Under the pieces are notes generated by a model, which searched no databases, had not been told where the DNA came from, and worked only from the letters and a program-made list of their open reading frames with translations. This document shows positions 29,840 to 38,344 of a DNA stretch of 64,000 nt, in pieces (positions within the stretch are counted from its first letter, which is position 1; the number at the start of each line of letters is the position of its first letter). The position numbers and the translations under genes are program-made. Origin of the DNA: Inquilinus ginsengisoli_B (lineage in GTDB: Bacteria > Pseudomonadota > Alphaproteobacteria > DSM-16000 > Inquilinaceae); assembly GCF_050434925.1 (NCBI RefSeq), contig NZ_JBNDJK010000001.1, positions 5,270,001 through 5,334,000 of the forward strand. The letters run 5' to 3'.

Positions 29840-31129
29840 CTACTCGGCTCCCTCCACCGCGATCCCGCCGGTGCGGCCGCGCGGCTCGCGGATGAAGACC
29901 AGCGACGCCACGGCGCCGAGCACGGCCAGGCCGCCGGCCAGTACGAAGGCGCTGGTGTAGACGCCGCCGGTCGCCTGGATGATGAAGCCGGTCACCGCCG
30001 GCCCGATGATGCCGGCGAGATTGGCCAGGAAGTGGATGAAGCCGCCGACGCCGCCGACATTCTCGCCGCGCACCGCGTCCTGGATCACCGCCCAGTAAAT
30101 CGACCCGGTGAGGTACAGGCCGAAGATCGACACCGACATCAGCGCCACCGCGCTGCTGACATCGGCCACGTCACCGGCCAGGGCGACGCCGACCGCGGCG
30201 ACGCCGAGCCCGCCGATCAGCACCAGCTTGCGTGACAGCAGCGCCCGGCCGGTCAGCCGGAAGATCCGGTCGGAGACGAAGCCGCCCAGCGCCAGGCCCA
30301 GAAAGCCGAGCAGCCAGGGGATGACCGTGGCCAGGCTCATATCCTTGAGGCTGAGCTTGTGCACCTCGGTCAGGTAGCTCGGGAACCAGGTCAGGAAGAA
30401 GAACAGCACGTAGTTGTAGCTGAAGAAGGCGAAGGCGGTGGCCAGCACGATCGGCTGTCGCAGATAGAAGCCCAGGCCGTGGGCCGGCAAGCGGGCGGCG
30501 GTGTCGATATTCGCCTGGCCGTCCTCGATCAGCCGGCGCTCGGCGTCGCTGATCCGCGGATGCTGGGCCGGGCGGTCGGTCGACATCCGCACCCAGAACA
30601 TCAGCCAGACGAAACCCAGCAGCATGATGATGACGAAGGCCAGGCGCCAGCCGAAGGCGATGGCCAGGTAGCCGACGATCGGGCCGGCCACGGCGCCGCC
30701 CAGCGGCGTGCCGGAATTGACGATGCCGATCGCCGTCGCCGCCTCCCGCCGCGGGAACCAGTTGCTGACCGTCTTGCTCATGGTCGAGCTCAGCGGCCCT
30801 TCGCCGACGCCGAACAGCACGCGCAGCACGATCATCGAGACGAAGCCGGTGGCCGCTGCCGTGAGGCCGCAGAACAGCGACCACATGCCCATGGCGCCGG
30901 TGAACACCGCCTTCGGCCCGATCCGGTCCGACAGCCAGCCGCCGATGAAGTTGAACACGGCATAGCCGGCGAAGAAGCTGCTGAAGATCACGCCCATCTG
31001 GGCGTGGTCGAGGCCGAGATCCTGCTGGATCAGCGGCGCCGCGATCGACAGAGCCGAGCGGTCGAGATAGTTGATCATGCCGGCGATGAACAGCAGGCCG
31101 ACGATCAGCCAGCGAACGCTTTTGAACAT
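29840..31129 (-). CDS. MFS transporter, anion:cation symporter type (hexuronate/aldonate-like)
   Basis: Twelve-helix major facilitator of 429 residues. The N-terminus RWLIVGLLFIAGMINYLDRSALSIA and loop GWLSDRIGPKAV are typical of the ACS subfamily (ExuT, GudP, DgoT), which import sugar acids with protons. Also seen are SNWFPRREAATAIGIVNSG and FVSDRIFRLTGRALLSRK. ATG 31129 has GGAAGGAAAA 5 bp upstream; the ATG at 31225 lies inside a repeat. It is the last gene of a minus-strand cluster with an idonate-dehydrogenase-like enzyme and a ManD-type dehydratase, consistent with uptake of their substrate. Confidence 0.9.
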   Translation of the reverse strand: MFKSVRWLIVGLLFIAGMINYLDRSALSIAAPLIQQDLGLDHAQMGVIFSSFFAGYAVFNFIGGWLSDRIGPKAVFTGAMGMWSLFCGLTAAATGFVSMIVLRVLFGVGEGPLSSTMSKTVSNWFPRREAATAIGIVNSGTPLGGAVAGPIVGYLAIAFGWRLAFVIIMLLGFVWLMFWVRMSTDRPAQHPRISDAERRLIEDGQANIDTAARLPAHGLGFYLRQPIVLATAFAFFSYNYVLFFFLTWFPSYLTEVHKLSLKDMSLATVIPWLLGFLGLALGGFVSDRIFRLTGRALLSRKLVLIGGLGVAAVGVALAGDVADVSSAVALMSVSIFGLYLTGSIYWAVIQDAVRGENVGGVGGFIHFLANLAGIIGPAVTGFIIQATGGVYTSAFVLAGGLAVLGAVASLVFIREPRGRTGGIAVEGAE

Positions 31130-31188
31130 GGTTTTCCTTCCGCTTGCGGGGCGGTGACGGCTCACACCCGGAGAGCCTATGAAGGGAT

Positions 31189-31286
31189 CGTCATTGCGAC
31201 CCCGGCCTTGAGCCGGGGGAAGCAATCCAGGGCCGCTCGAGCGGAAGCATGGATTGCTTCGTCAGCTTCGCCTCCTCGCAATGACG
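31189..31286. repeat. Dispersed palindromic repeat, family B, copy 1
   Basis: A 98-bp element with outer arms CGTCATTGCGA and TCGCAATGACG and inner arms GAAGCAATCCA and TGGATTGCTTC. It fills most of the gap between the MFS gene and the dehydrogenase gene of the same operon. A second, intron-interrupted relative is at 41688-42792. Confidence 0.72.
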
Positions 31287-31299
31287 GCTCTCTTCGGTA

Positions 31300-32337
31300 T
31301 TAAAGATCCAGCAGATGGACCTTCATCGACTGGTTGCGGTCGAGCGCGACCTGGAAGGCCTGGTCCGCGTCGCGGACCGGGAAGCGATGGGTCATCAAGG
31401 GCTTCAGGTCGATCCGCCGGCCCGCGATCATCTCGACCGCCAGCGCGTATTCCTCGGCGAAACGGAACGAGCCGCGATACTCCAGCTCCTTCGACATGAC
31501 GAGATTGGCCGAGACCGGCGACTGGCCGGCCGGCATGTTGCCGAGCTGGACCACCCGGCCGCGGGCACGGGCGGCGCGCAGGGCGGTGTCCAGCCCGGCC
31601 GGGGCACCGGACGCCTCGATCACCACGCCGAAGCGGCCGCGGTTCCGGCTCCACGCCGCGATGCGCTCCTCGTCCCGGCCGTCGACGGCCTCGTCGGCGC
31701 CGAGGCCCAGCGCCGTCTCGCGCGCTTTCTCGGCCAGGTCGACCACGGTGATGCGGCGGGCGCCGGCCTGGCGCGCCACCAGCAGCACCAGCGCGCCGAT
31801 CGGGCCGCAGCCGACGATCAGCACCTCCTCGCCCAGCAGCGGGCCGGCGCGGCGGACGGCGTGCAGCGATACCGCCAGCGGCTCCGCCATCGACGCCTCG
31901 GCGAAGCTGACATGCTCCGGCACCGGCACGCATTGCCGCGCCGGCACGACCAGGTACTCGCGGAAGGCGCCCTGCATGTGCGGGAAGATCGAGGCGCTGC
32001 CCAGGAACCGCATGTTCAGGCACTGGTTCTCCAGCCCCGCCATGCAGTAATCGCAGCGGCCGCAGGACCGGCTGGGGTTGACCGCGACCGGCTGGCCGAT
32101 GGTCAGGCCCTCGACGTCGGGCGCCACCTCCGCAACCTCGCCGGCCATCTCATGGCCGAGGATCAGCGGCTCGCGCAGATGGAAGTCGCCGGTCTTGCCC
32201 TTGGAGTAATAGGCCAGGTCGGAGCCACAGATGCCGCCGGCGCGGAACCGCACCTTGACCTCGCCGGCGGCGAGCGGCGGCGGCTCGCGGTCCTCGATCC
32301 GCAGATCCTTCGCTTGGTGCAGCACGGCGGCGAACAT
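31300..32337 (-). CDS. Zinc-dependent alcohol dehydrogenase, L-idonate 5-dehydrogenase-like
   Basis: Medium-chain zinc dehydrogenase of 345 residues that would oxidise a secondary hydroxyl of a sugar acid with NAD(P)+. Catalytic zinc residues are Cys37 (GGICGSDL), His62 and Glu63 (GHEMAGEV). The structural zinc loop has Cys92, Cys95, Cys98 and Cys106. The cofactor motif is VGCGPIGALV at about 175. Overall pattern and the GSASIFPHMQGAFREY segment fit the IdnD/sorbitol dehydrogenase group. It starts 10 bp after the MHS transporter stop, in a cluster with a ManD dehydratase, which favours a sugar-acid substrate. Confidence 0.88.
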   Translation of the reverse strand: MFAAVLHQAKDLRIEDREPPPLAAGEVKVRFRAGGICGSDLAYYSKGKTGDFHLREPLILGHEMAGEVAEVAPDVEGLTIGQPVAVNPSRSCGRCDYCMAGLENQCLNMRFLGSASIFPHMQGAFREYLVVPARQCVPVPEHVSFAEASMAEPLAVSLHAVRRAGPLLGEEVLIVGCGPIGALVLLVARQAGARRITVVDLAEKARETALGLGADEAVDGRDEERIAAWSRNRGRFGVVIEASGAPAGLDTALRAARARGRVVQLGNMPAGQSPVSANLVMSKELEYRGSFRFAEEYALAVEMIAGRRIDLKPLMTHRFPVRDADQAFQVALDRNQSMKVHLLDL

Positions 32338-32347
32338 GGCGATCTCC

Positions 32348-33685
32348 TCAGCTATGGGCGGCGGCAGGCGCGCCGATCAGGTCCTCGCTGCGCGACAGGC
32401 GCGGCGCCGTCTCCGGCAGCGCCCGGGCGCAGAGCAGGGTGATGATGCAGCCCAGCGCGATATAGGCGCACAGATACCACGGCGTGCCGTCGCCGACCTC
32501 CAGCAGCCAGCCGGCCGCCAGCGTGCCGGCCGACCCGATCAAGGCGCCGATCTGCTGCACGAAGGACACGCCGCTGGCGCGCACCTTGGTCGGGAACAGC
32601 TCGGAATAGAAGGCGGCCTGCGGCCCGTACATGGCGCTGTGGCCGAGGGCGAGTGCGGCGACCAGGCCGATCCAGACCAGCCCGTCCATCCGGGCATAGA
32701 CCAGGCCGAAGACCGGGAAGGTCGCGATCAGCACGCAGGCGGCGCCGAACAGATAGACCGGCTTGCGGCCGATCCGGTCCGACAGCGCGCCGAACAGCGG
32801 CAGGGTCACCAGCTCCAGCAGGATGGCGACCAGCATCGCCGTGGTCATGGTCGGCCGGTCGATGCCGCGGCTGGTGGCATAGGCGACGATCAGCACGGCG
32901 AAGCTGGTGAAGGCGATGCTCTCGGCCAGCTTGCTGCCGCAGCCCAGCACCAGCGACCGGCGATGGCTGCGCAGCACCTCGACCAGCGGATGCGCATCCT
33001 CCGCCCGGCGTTTCCGCATCTCCAGGAACAGCGGCGATTCGGTCAGCTGCAGGCGAATGTAGAGGCCGACACCGACCAGGAGGATGCTGAGCAGGAACGG
33101 GATGCGCCAGCCCCAGCTCAGGAACGTCTCCTCCGACATCGTGGATGTCAGGATCGCGAAGATGCCGAGCGGCAGCACGAAGCCGGCCGGCGCGCCGATC
33201 TGCACCCAGGATCCGAAGAAGCCACGGGCGCGCGACGGCGCGTGCTCGCACATGATCAGGATGGCGTTGCCCTGCTCGCCGCCGATGCCGAAGCCGTGCA
33301 GCAGCCGGATGAACAGCAGGGTCAGCGGCGCCCAGATGCCGATCTCGTTGTAGGTCGGCATCAGGCCGATGACGAAGGTGGCGATGCCGACGATCAGGAG
33401 GGTGATGACCAGCGCCTGCTTGCGGCCGTAACGGTCGCCGATGGCGCCGAACAGCAGGCCGCCCAGCGGCCGGGCGAAAAAGCCGGCAGCATAGGTGCCG
33501 AGCGCCACCAGCGATCCCACCAGCGGGTCGTCGGTGGGGAAGAACAGCTTGTTGAACACCAGCGCCGAGGCGGTGGCGTAGATGAAGAAATCGTACCACT
33601 CGACCGTGGTGCCGATGCATGACGCGATCGCGATCCGCCGCATCATCGCCGGCGATGTCGCCCCGATGGCCTTCTGCTCTTCCAT
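32348..33685 (-). CDS. MFS transporter, metabolite:H+ symporter (MHS) type
   Basis: Major facilitator of 445 residues with 12 hydrophobic helices. The MHS hallmark at the N-terminus, IASCIGTTVEWYDFFIYATAS, is clear, followed by GGLLFGAIGDRYGRKQAL and RLLHGFGIGGEQGNA. MHS members carry organic acids such as ketoglutarate, shikimate or proline. The gene lies 46 bp downstream of manD and 10 bp upstream of the dehydrogenase, so the operon encodes two different candidate importers. The substrate cannot be read from the sequence. Confidence 0.92.
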   Translation of the reverse strand: MEEQKAIGATSPAMMRRIAIASCIGTTVEWYDFFIYATASALVFNKLFFPTDDPLVGSLVALGTYAAGFFARPLGGLLFGAIGDRYGRKQALVITLLIVGIATFVIGLMPTYNEIGIWAPLTLLFIRLLHGFGIGGEQGNAILIMCEHAPSRARGFFGSWVQIGAPAGFVLPLGIFAILTSTMSEETFLSWGWRIPFLLSILLVGVGLYIRLQLTESPLFLEMRKRRAEDAHPLVEVLRSHRRSLVLGCGSKLAESIAFTSFAVLIVAYATSRGIDRPTMTTAMLVAILLELVTLPLFGALSDRIGRKPVYLFGAACVLIATFPVFGLVYARMDGLVWIGLVAALALGHSAMYGPQAAFYSELFPTKVRASGVSFVQQIGALIGSAGTLAAGWLLEVGDGTPWYLCAYIALGCIITLLCARALPETAPRLSRSEDLIGAPAAAHS

Positions 33686-33731
33686 CCTCTCCTCCCGTGC
33701 GGGCCGTCCGCGGCCTCTTCGATCGATGGGG

Positions 33732-34940
33732 CTACCAGTTGGTCAGGGTGCCGTCCTCGAGCCGCGCCACCGGCAGGTAGGCGGGGTCGTAGGGGAAGCG
33801 GGCGGCCAGCTTTTCGTCGATGTCGACGCCGTGGCCTGGGACCTCGCCGGGATGCATGTAGCCGTGCGTGAACGACCAGGCGTGCGGGAACACCTCCAGC
33901 GCCGGCTCGGGGTAGCCCATATATTCCTGGACGCCGAAATTCGGCACCCACAGGTCGAAATGCAGCGCGGCGCCCATGCACACCGGCGACAGGTCGGACG
34001 GGCCGTGGCAGCCGGTGCGGACATGGTGCAGGGCAGCGAAATCGGCGATCCGGCGCAGATGGGTGATGCCGCCGGCATGGGTCAGCGTCGCCCGGATGTA
34101 GTCGATCAGCTGCTCCTCGATCAGCAGCTTGCAGTCCCAGATGCTGTTGAACACCTCGCCGACCGCGATCGGGGTGGTGGTGTGCTGCCGGATCAGGCGG
34201 TAGGCCTCCTGGTTCTCGGCCGCGACCGGGTCCTCCAGCCAGAACAGGGCATAGGGCTCGACCGCCTTGCCCAGCCGCGCCGCCTCGATCGGGGTCAGCC
34301 GGTGGTGCACGTCGTGCAGCAGATGGCCGTCGAAGCCGAATTTGTCGCGCACCGCCTCGAACAGCTTCGGCACGTAGTTCAGGTACTTCTCGGTCGACCA
34401 GCCCTGCTCCTCGGGCCAGCCCTTGGTCGCTGGCTCATAGGAGTCACCGCCCTTGGCAACGCCGTAGACCGAGGCCATGCCGGGCACGCCGCACTGCACG
34501 CGGATCGCCTTGTAGCCCTTCTCCTGATAGGCGGCGTAGCGGTCCAGCGTCTCCGGAATGTCGCGGCCGGTGGCGTGGCTGTAGACCATCACGCCGTCGC
34601 GGGACGCGCCGCCCAGCAGCTGGTACAGCGGCAGCCCGGCGACCTTGGCCTTGATGTCCCACAGTGCCATGTCGACGGCGGCGATCGCGCTCATCGTCAC
34701 CGGGCCGCGGCGCCAATAGGCGCCCTTGTACAGGTACTGCCAGATGTCCTCGATGCGGTGCGGGTCGCGCCCGACGAGGAGGGGGCAGACATGGTCGCGG
34801 AGATAGCTGGTCACCGCCAGCTCGCGCCCGTTCAGCGTGGCGTCGCCGATGCCGTAGACGCCCTCGTCGGTCACCAGCTTCAGCGTGACGAAGTTGCGCC
34901 CGGGGCAGGTGACGATGACATCGGCGCGGACGATCTTCAT
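33732..34940 (-). CDS. Mannonate/gluconate dehydratase subgroup protein (enolase superfamily, ManD)
   Basis: Mg2+-dependent acid-sugar dehydratase of 402 residues. It begins MKIVRADVIVTCPGRNFVTL, which fits the ManD subgroup, and ATG 34940 gives this start. By counting, the metal and catalytic residues fall at the known ManD positions: Asp210 and His212 in HDVHHR, Glu236 in WLEDP and Glu262 in VGEVFN. Position 314 is Pro (TGCHGPSDLSP). As I recall the published survey of this subgroup, Ala314 goes with efficient D-mannonate dehydratases and Pro314 with low-efficiency D-mannonate/D-gluconate members. The physiological substrate may therefore not be mannonate. It is first in the operon, divergent from the GntR gene. 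Confidence 0.9.
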   Translation of the reverse strand: MKIVRADVIVTCPGRNFVTLKLVTDEGVYGIGDATLNGRELAVTSYLRDHVCPLLVGRDPHRIEDIWQYLYKGAYWRRGPVTMSAIAAVDMALWDIKAKVAGLPLYQLLGGASRDGVMVYSHATGRDIPETLDRYAAYQEKGYKAIRVQCGVPGMASVYGVAKGGDSYEPATKGWPEEQGWSTEKYLNYVPKLFEAVRDKFGFDGHLLHDVHHRLTPIEAARLGKAVEPYALFWLEDPVAAENQEAYRLIRQHTTTPIAVGEVFNSIWDCKLLIEEQLIDYIRATLTHAGGITHLRRIADFAALHHVRTGCHGPSDLSPVCMGAALHFDLWVPNFGVQEYMGYPEPALEVFPHAWSFTHGYMHPGEVPGHGVDIDEKLAARFPYDPAYLPVARLEDGTLTNW

Positions 34941-35022
34941 GGCGCGTTTTCTCCCGGCTGGCTTGTCCATCGCCGCTTTTGCGCGGCGGGAAGCGACACG
35001 ACCCATAGCGCAACTTTAATCA

Positions 35023-35036
35023 CCATACAAGTATGG
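35023..35036. promoter_or_regulatory. Palindrome between manD-type operon and GntR gene
   Basis: CCATAC-AA-GTATGG, a perfect 6-bp inverted repeat, lies in the AT-richest part of the 175-bp divergent intergenic region, 83 bp from the dehydratase start and 80 bp from the GntR start. It is a good candidate operator for the adjacent FadR-type GntR protein. Confidence 0.6.
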
Positions 35037-35115
35037 CGATGATCGTTCGTCGTGCGCTACCCCGCCGGGCGATCCCCTGTATGCTGGGAGCCAACGAGCC
35101 GAAACGGGAGGGCGC

Positions 35116-35841
35116 ATGGCCGGACGACGGAGGGCGGACGAGCCCAGGACATTGCCAGGGCACATCTCCCTGGGGGGCGAGGGGCCGATCGGCCGGCAGG
35201 TCTATGAGGGGCTGCGCCAGGCGATCATCACCGGCCTGCTGCCGCCCGGCACCGCGCTGTCCGAGAAGGACGGGTCGGAGATGTTCGGCGTGTCGCGCCA
35301 GCCGGTGCGCGAGGCCTTCATCAAGCTGGTCGAGGCCGGGCTGCTGCAGGTGCTGCCGCAGCGCGGCACCCGGGTGCGCAAGATCTCGCGCCGCCAGGTC
35401 GAGCAGGGGCGCTTCATACGCGAGGCGGTGGAGGCGGCGGTGGTGCGCCTCGCGGCCGAGAGCATCGACGACCGGGCGCTGCAGCGGCTGGACCGCAGCC
35501 TGGAGGCACAGCACGACGCGGCCCGCCGCCACGACCATGCCGGCTTCCTGGCGCTGGACGAAGGCTTCCACCGCCTGATCATCGAGGCGATCGACTGCCT
35601 GCCGGCCTGGAGCACGATCGAGAACATGAAGGCGCAGATGGACCGGGTGCGCTATCTCAGCCTGCCCGACGTCTCGCCGCTGGAGATGCTGATCGCGCAG
35701 CATGAGGAGATCGTGGCCGGACTGCGGGCGCATGACCCTGACGCCGCCGAGGCGGCGATGCGCCGGCACCTGCGCGAGATCCTGTCGTCGCTGGGCCCGA
35801 TCGCCGAGCGGCGGCCGGAGCTGTTCGAGCTCGATGCCTGA
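35116..35841 (+). CDS. GntR family regulator, FadR/FCD subfamily
   Basis: Regulator of 241 residues. The N-terminal winged helix (about 22-90) contains IGRQVYEGLRQAIITGLLPPG, SEKDGSEMFGVSRQPVREAFIKL and GTRVRKIS. The C-terminal all-helical FCD domain keeps the metal or ligand-binding residues in LDEGFHRLI, AQHEEIVAGL and AMRRHLREIL. Many FCD regulators of this type (UxuR, DgoR) respond to sugar acids. Divergence from the ManD cluster and the palindrome between them make control of that operon the best hypothesis. Confidence 0.92.
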   Translation: MAGRRRADEPRTLPGHISLGGEGPIGRQVYEGLRQAIITGLLPPGTALSEKDGSEMFGVSRQPVREAFIKLVEAGLLQVLPQRGTRVRKISRRQVEQGRFIREAVEAAVVRLAAESIDDRALQRLDRSLEAQHDAARRHDHAGFLALDEGFHRLIIEAIDCLPAWSTIENMKAQMDRVRYLSLPDVSPLEMLIAQHEEIVAGLRAHDPDAAEAAMRRHLREILSSLGPIAERRPELFELDA

Positions 35842-35853
35842 AGGAGGCTGAAA

Positions 35854-36171
35854 ATGATCGTCCGAGTCTGGCGCGGCTGGGCCGCGCCGTCCAACCCGTC
35901 GGCCTATCCCGAACATTTCCGCGGCGCGGTATTGCCGGCGCTGCGCGGCATCGCCGGCTTCCACGGCGCGTCGCTGCTGCGCCATGACCCACCCGGCGAG
36001 ATCGAGTTCATGGTGCAGACCCGCTGGGAATCGATGGACGCGATCCGTGCCTTCGCCGGCGACGATCCGGAGCAGGCGGTGGTAGAGCCGGCCGCCGTCG
36101 CGGCGCTGATCCGGTTCGATGGCAGGGTCAACCACTACACTGTTGTCGAGGAGGGGCCGGGTCCCGGATGA
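35854..36171 (+). CDS. Antibiotic-biosynthesis-monooxygenase-like small protein
   Basis: A 105-residue protein that looks like a dimeric alpha-beta barrel (ABM-like): IVRVWRGWAAPSNPSAYPEHF, LPALRGIAGFHGASLLRHDP and EFMVQTRWESMDAIRAFAG. Such proteins range from haem-degrading and quinone-forming monooxygenases to plain stress proteins, so no reaction is claimed. AAGGAGG lies just upstream of the ATG, and the gene follows the GntR gene by 12 bp, probably in one transcript. Confidence 0.75.
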   Translation: MIVRVWRGWAAPSNPSAYPEHFRGAVLPALRGIAGFHGASLLRHDPPGEIEFMVQTRWESMDAIRAFAGDDPEQAVVEPAAVAALIRFDGRVNHYTVVEEGPGPG

Positions 36172-36202
36172 TCGCGGCCTTCCGAGGAAACAGGAGTATC
36201 CG

Positions 36203-36988
36203 GTGAGCGATCGACAGACCCTCGCCCTGATGCGGATCGTGGCCGAGGCGCTGGCCCGGGCCGGCGGCCGGCTGGCCCGGGCCCATCTGGCCGAGCACCG
36301 GGACCTCGCGATCGAGGCCAAGGGCCCGCAGGACTTCGTCACCGCGGTCGACAAGGCGGTCGAGACCCTGATCCGCGGCCGGCTCAAGGAGATCTTCCCC
36401 GACCACGCCGTGTTGGGCGAGGAGTTCGGGCTGGACCGCGAGGGCGCCCGCATCGTCTGGGGACTGGACCCGATCGACGGCACGGCGAACTTCCTGCGCG
36501 ACCGGCCGGTCTGGTGCGTCTCGATCGGCGCCACCATCGACGGCAAGCCTGCGCTCGGCGTGATCTACGAGCCGGTGCGGGACGAGCTGTACAGCGCCGT
36601 GGCGGGGCAGGGCGCCACCCGCAACGGCGCGCCGATCGCGGTCAACGCCACGGCGCGGCCGGAGACGGCCGTGATCGGCGTCGGCTATTCGCCGGGCCGC
36701 AAAATCGAAGAGCATGTCCGGCAGGTCGGCCACATCCTGACCCATGGCGCGGAATACCGGCGGCTCGGCTCATCGGCGATGTCGCTGGCCTATGTCGCCG
36801 ATGGCCGCTTCGACGGCTACGCCGCCGCCCACACCAATGCCTGGGACGTGATGGCCGGGCTGGTGCTGGTGCAGGAGGCAGGCGGCGTCACCGACGACTT
36901 CATCGAGAGCGGGGCGCAGAGCGGCCCGGTCACCGCCGCGGCGCCGGGCGTCGCGGACCTGGCGCGCCAGCTCCGGGCGCTGGCCTGA
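36203..36988 (+). CDS. Inositol monophosphatase family protein
   Basis: Mg2+-dependent sugar-phosphate or inositol phosphatase of 261 residues. Metal-binding motifs are present: VLGEEFG (Glu), the signature WGLDPIDGTANFL at about 97-109, and the second site NAWDVMAGLVLVQEAGG at about 220. GTG 36203 was chosen because CAGGAG precedes it; the frame extends upstream without similarity. It follows the ABM-like gene by 31 bp. Its last 59 bp overlap the end of the HAD gene on the other strand. Confidence 0.92.
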   Translation: MSDRQTLALMRIVAEALARAGGRLARAHLAEHRDLAIEAKGPQDFVTAVDKAVETLIRGRLKEIFPDHAVLGEEFGLDREGARIVWGLDPIDGTANFLRDRPVWCVSIGATIDGKPALGVIYEPVRDELYSAVAGQGATRNGAPIAVNATARPETAVIGVGYSPGRKIEEHVRQVGHILTHGAEYRRLGSSAMSLAYVADGRFDGYAAAHTNAWDVMAGLVLVQEAGGVTDDFIESGAQSGPVTAAAPGVADLARQLRALA

Positions 36989-37679
36989 GCGCGTCGCCCA
37001 GGCTGTAGCGCGGCGGCGGCGTCCCCGCCGCCAGCCAGGCCGCGATCTCCGTCATGGTCGCGAAGCTGCGGCCGGCGCCGGCGGCCCTGAGTCGCTGCGC
37101 CAGCTCGGGGTCGGCATGGCCGCCGCCGGTGAAGCCGACCACCTTCATCCCGGCCCGGCGGGCGGCGGTGACGCCGTGGATCGAATCCTCGATCACCAGG
37201 CAGTCGGCCGGGTCAGCGCCCATCTGCGAGGCGGCGTAGAGGAACACGTCCGGCGCCGGCTTGCCGCGCTTCACCTGGCTGGCCGAGAACACATGCGGGT
37301 CGACCAGCGGCAGCAGCCCGGCCGTCTCCAGGTTGCGGCGCAGATTGGGCAGGCCGGTGGAGGAGGCGACGCAGGGCGGATGGCCCAGGTCGAAAGCGGC
37401 CGCGATCGCCTCGGCGGCGCCGGGGATGGCGCGCAGCTCGGTGACGAAGCGCCGGGCGCTCTCGGCCTTGATCTCCTCGATGATGCTGTCCTCGACGGTG
37501 AAGCCGAACTCCGCCGCCAGCGTGCTCCAGGCCACGTGGTGCGGCGTGCCGCAGAAGCGCCGGGCGATCTCGGCGGGCGCCACGGTGTGGCCCAGCCGGG
37601 CCAGCGCCTCGGAATCGATGGCGCAGAAGATCACTTCCGAATCGATCAGAACGCCGTCGCAGTCGAAGATCACCAGCAT
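36930..37679 (-). CDS. HAD family hydrolase (beta-phosphoglucomutase-like phosphatase)
   Basis: Haloacid-dehalogenase-type phosphatase of 249 residues with all four motifs: nucleophile Asp in VIFDCDGVLIDSE (motif I), CVASSTGLP (Thr/Ser, motif II), Lys in QVKRGKPAPDVFL (motif III) and VIEDSIHGVTAA (motif IV), with a helical cap between I and II. It resembles YieH/GPH-like sugar phosphatases. The last 25 residues are Pro/Ala/Gly/Arg-rich and are encoded opposite the end of the inositol-phosphatase gene. They may be a late extension after loss of an earlier stop. Confidence 0.9.
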   Translation of the reverse strand: MLVIFDCDGVLIDSEVIFCAIDSEALARLGHTVAPAEIARRFCGTPHHVAWSTLAAEFGFTVEDSIIEEIKAESARRFVTELRAIPGAAEAIAAAFDLGHPPCVASSTGLPNLRRNLETAGLLPLVDPHVFSASQVKRGKPAPDVFLYAASQMGADPADCLVIEDSIHGVTAARRAGMKVVGFTGGGHADPELAQRLRAAGAGRSFATMTEIAAWLAAGTPPPRYSLGDALRPAPGAGAPGPRRPAPRR

Positions 37680-37774
37680 CGCAGACTCGTCGCAGGAAGG
37701 CGCAGGGAATGGCGGGGCGACAACATCATGCCGCTGCGCTATGTGCAAGTCGCAGACGCGGCTACAGGATGACC

Positions 37775-38344
37775 ATGAGGCCCAGGCGCATCCACATCAC
37801 CGGCGCGGCCGGCTCCGGCACCACGACGCTGGGCCGGGCGTTGACGGCCGAGACCGGCGCGCTGCACCTGGACACCGACGACGTCTACTGGCTGCCGACC
37901 GATCCGCCGTTCCGGGAGAAGCGGCCGATCCCCGACCGGCTGGCGCTGCTGGAGGAGGGGTTCGGCCGGACGGATCACTGGGTGTTGAGCGGATCGCTGC
38001 TCGGCTGGGGCGACCCGCTGATCCCGCAATTCGACCTGGTCGTCTTCCTCCTCATCCCGCCCGTGCTGCGGATGCAGCGGCTGCGGGCCCGCGAGGTCGA
38101 GCGCTACGGTGCCGAGGCCTTGGCGCCCGGCGGGGCGATGCACGTCACCTACCAGGCCTTCCTCGACTGGGCCGAGGCCTACGACACCGGCGCGCGGGTC
38201 AGCCGCAACCTCCAGGCACACGAGGCCTGGCTGTCGCGGCTGCCCTGCCCGGTGCTGCGGATCGAGGGCGACACCACCGTGGAAGACCGGGTGCGCCGAG
38301 TGCTGGCCGTCCGGGTGCGCGAGGGCCAGGCGTGGCGCGGCTGA
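37775..38344 (+). CDS. P-loop nucleoside/adenylate-kinase-like protein
   Basis: Small P-loop protein of 189 residues resembling the AAA_17/FlaR-type topology-modulation kinases. It has RIHITGAAGSGTTTLGRAL (Walker A), LHLDTDDVYWLPTDPPF, WVLSGSLLGWGDPLIPQFD and LRAREVERYG. The phosphoacceptor is unknown. The exact start is uncertain; ATG 37775 has AGGA at a proper distance, and an ATG two codons upstream is also possible. It overlaps the next gene by 13 bp, so the two small kinases form a pair. Confidence 0.78.
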   Translation: MRPRRIHITGAAGSGTTTLGRALTAETGALHLDTDDVYWLPTDPPFREKRPIPDRLALLEEGFGRTDHWVLSGSLLGWGDPLIPQFDLVVFLLIPPVLRMQRLRAREVERYGAEALAPGGAMHVTYQAFLDWAEAYDTGARVSRNLQAHEAWLSRLPCPVLRIEGDTTVEDRVRRVLAVRVREGQAWRG

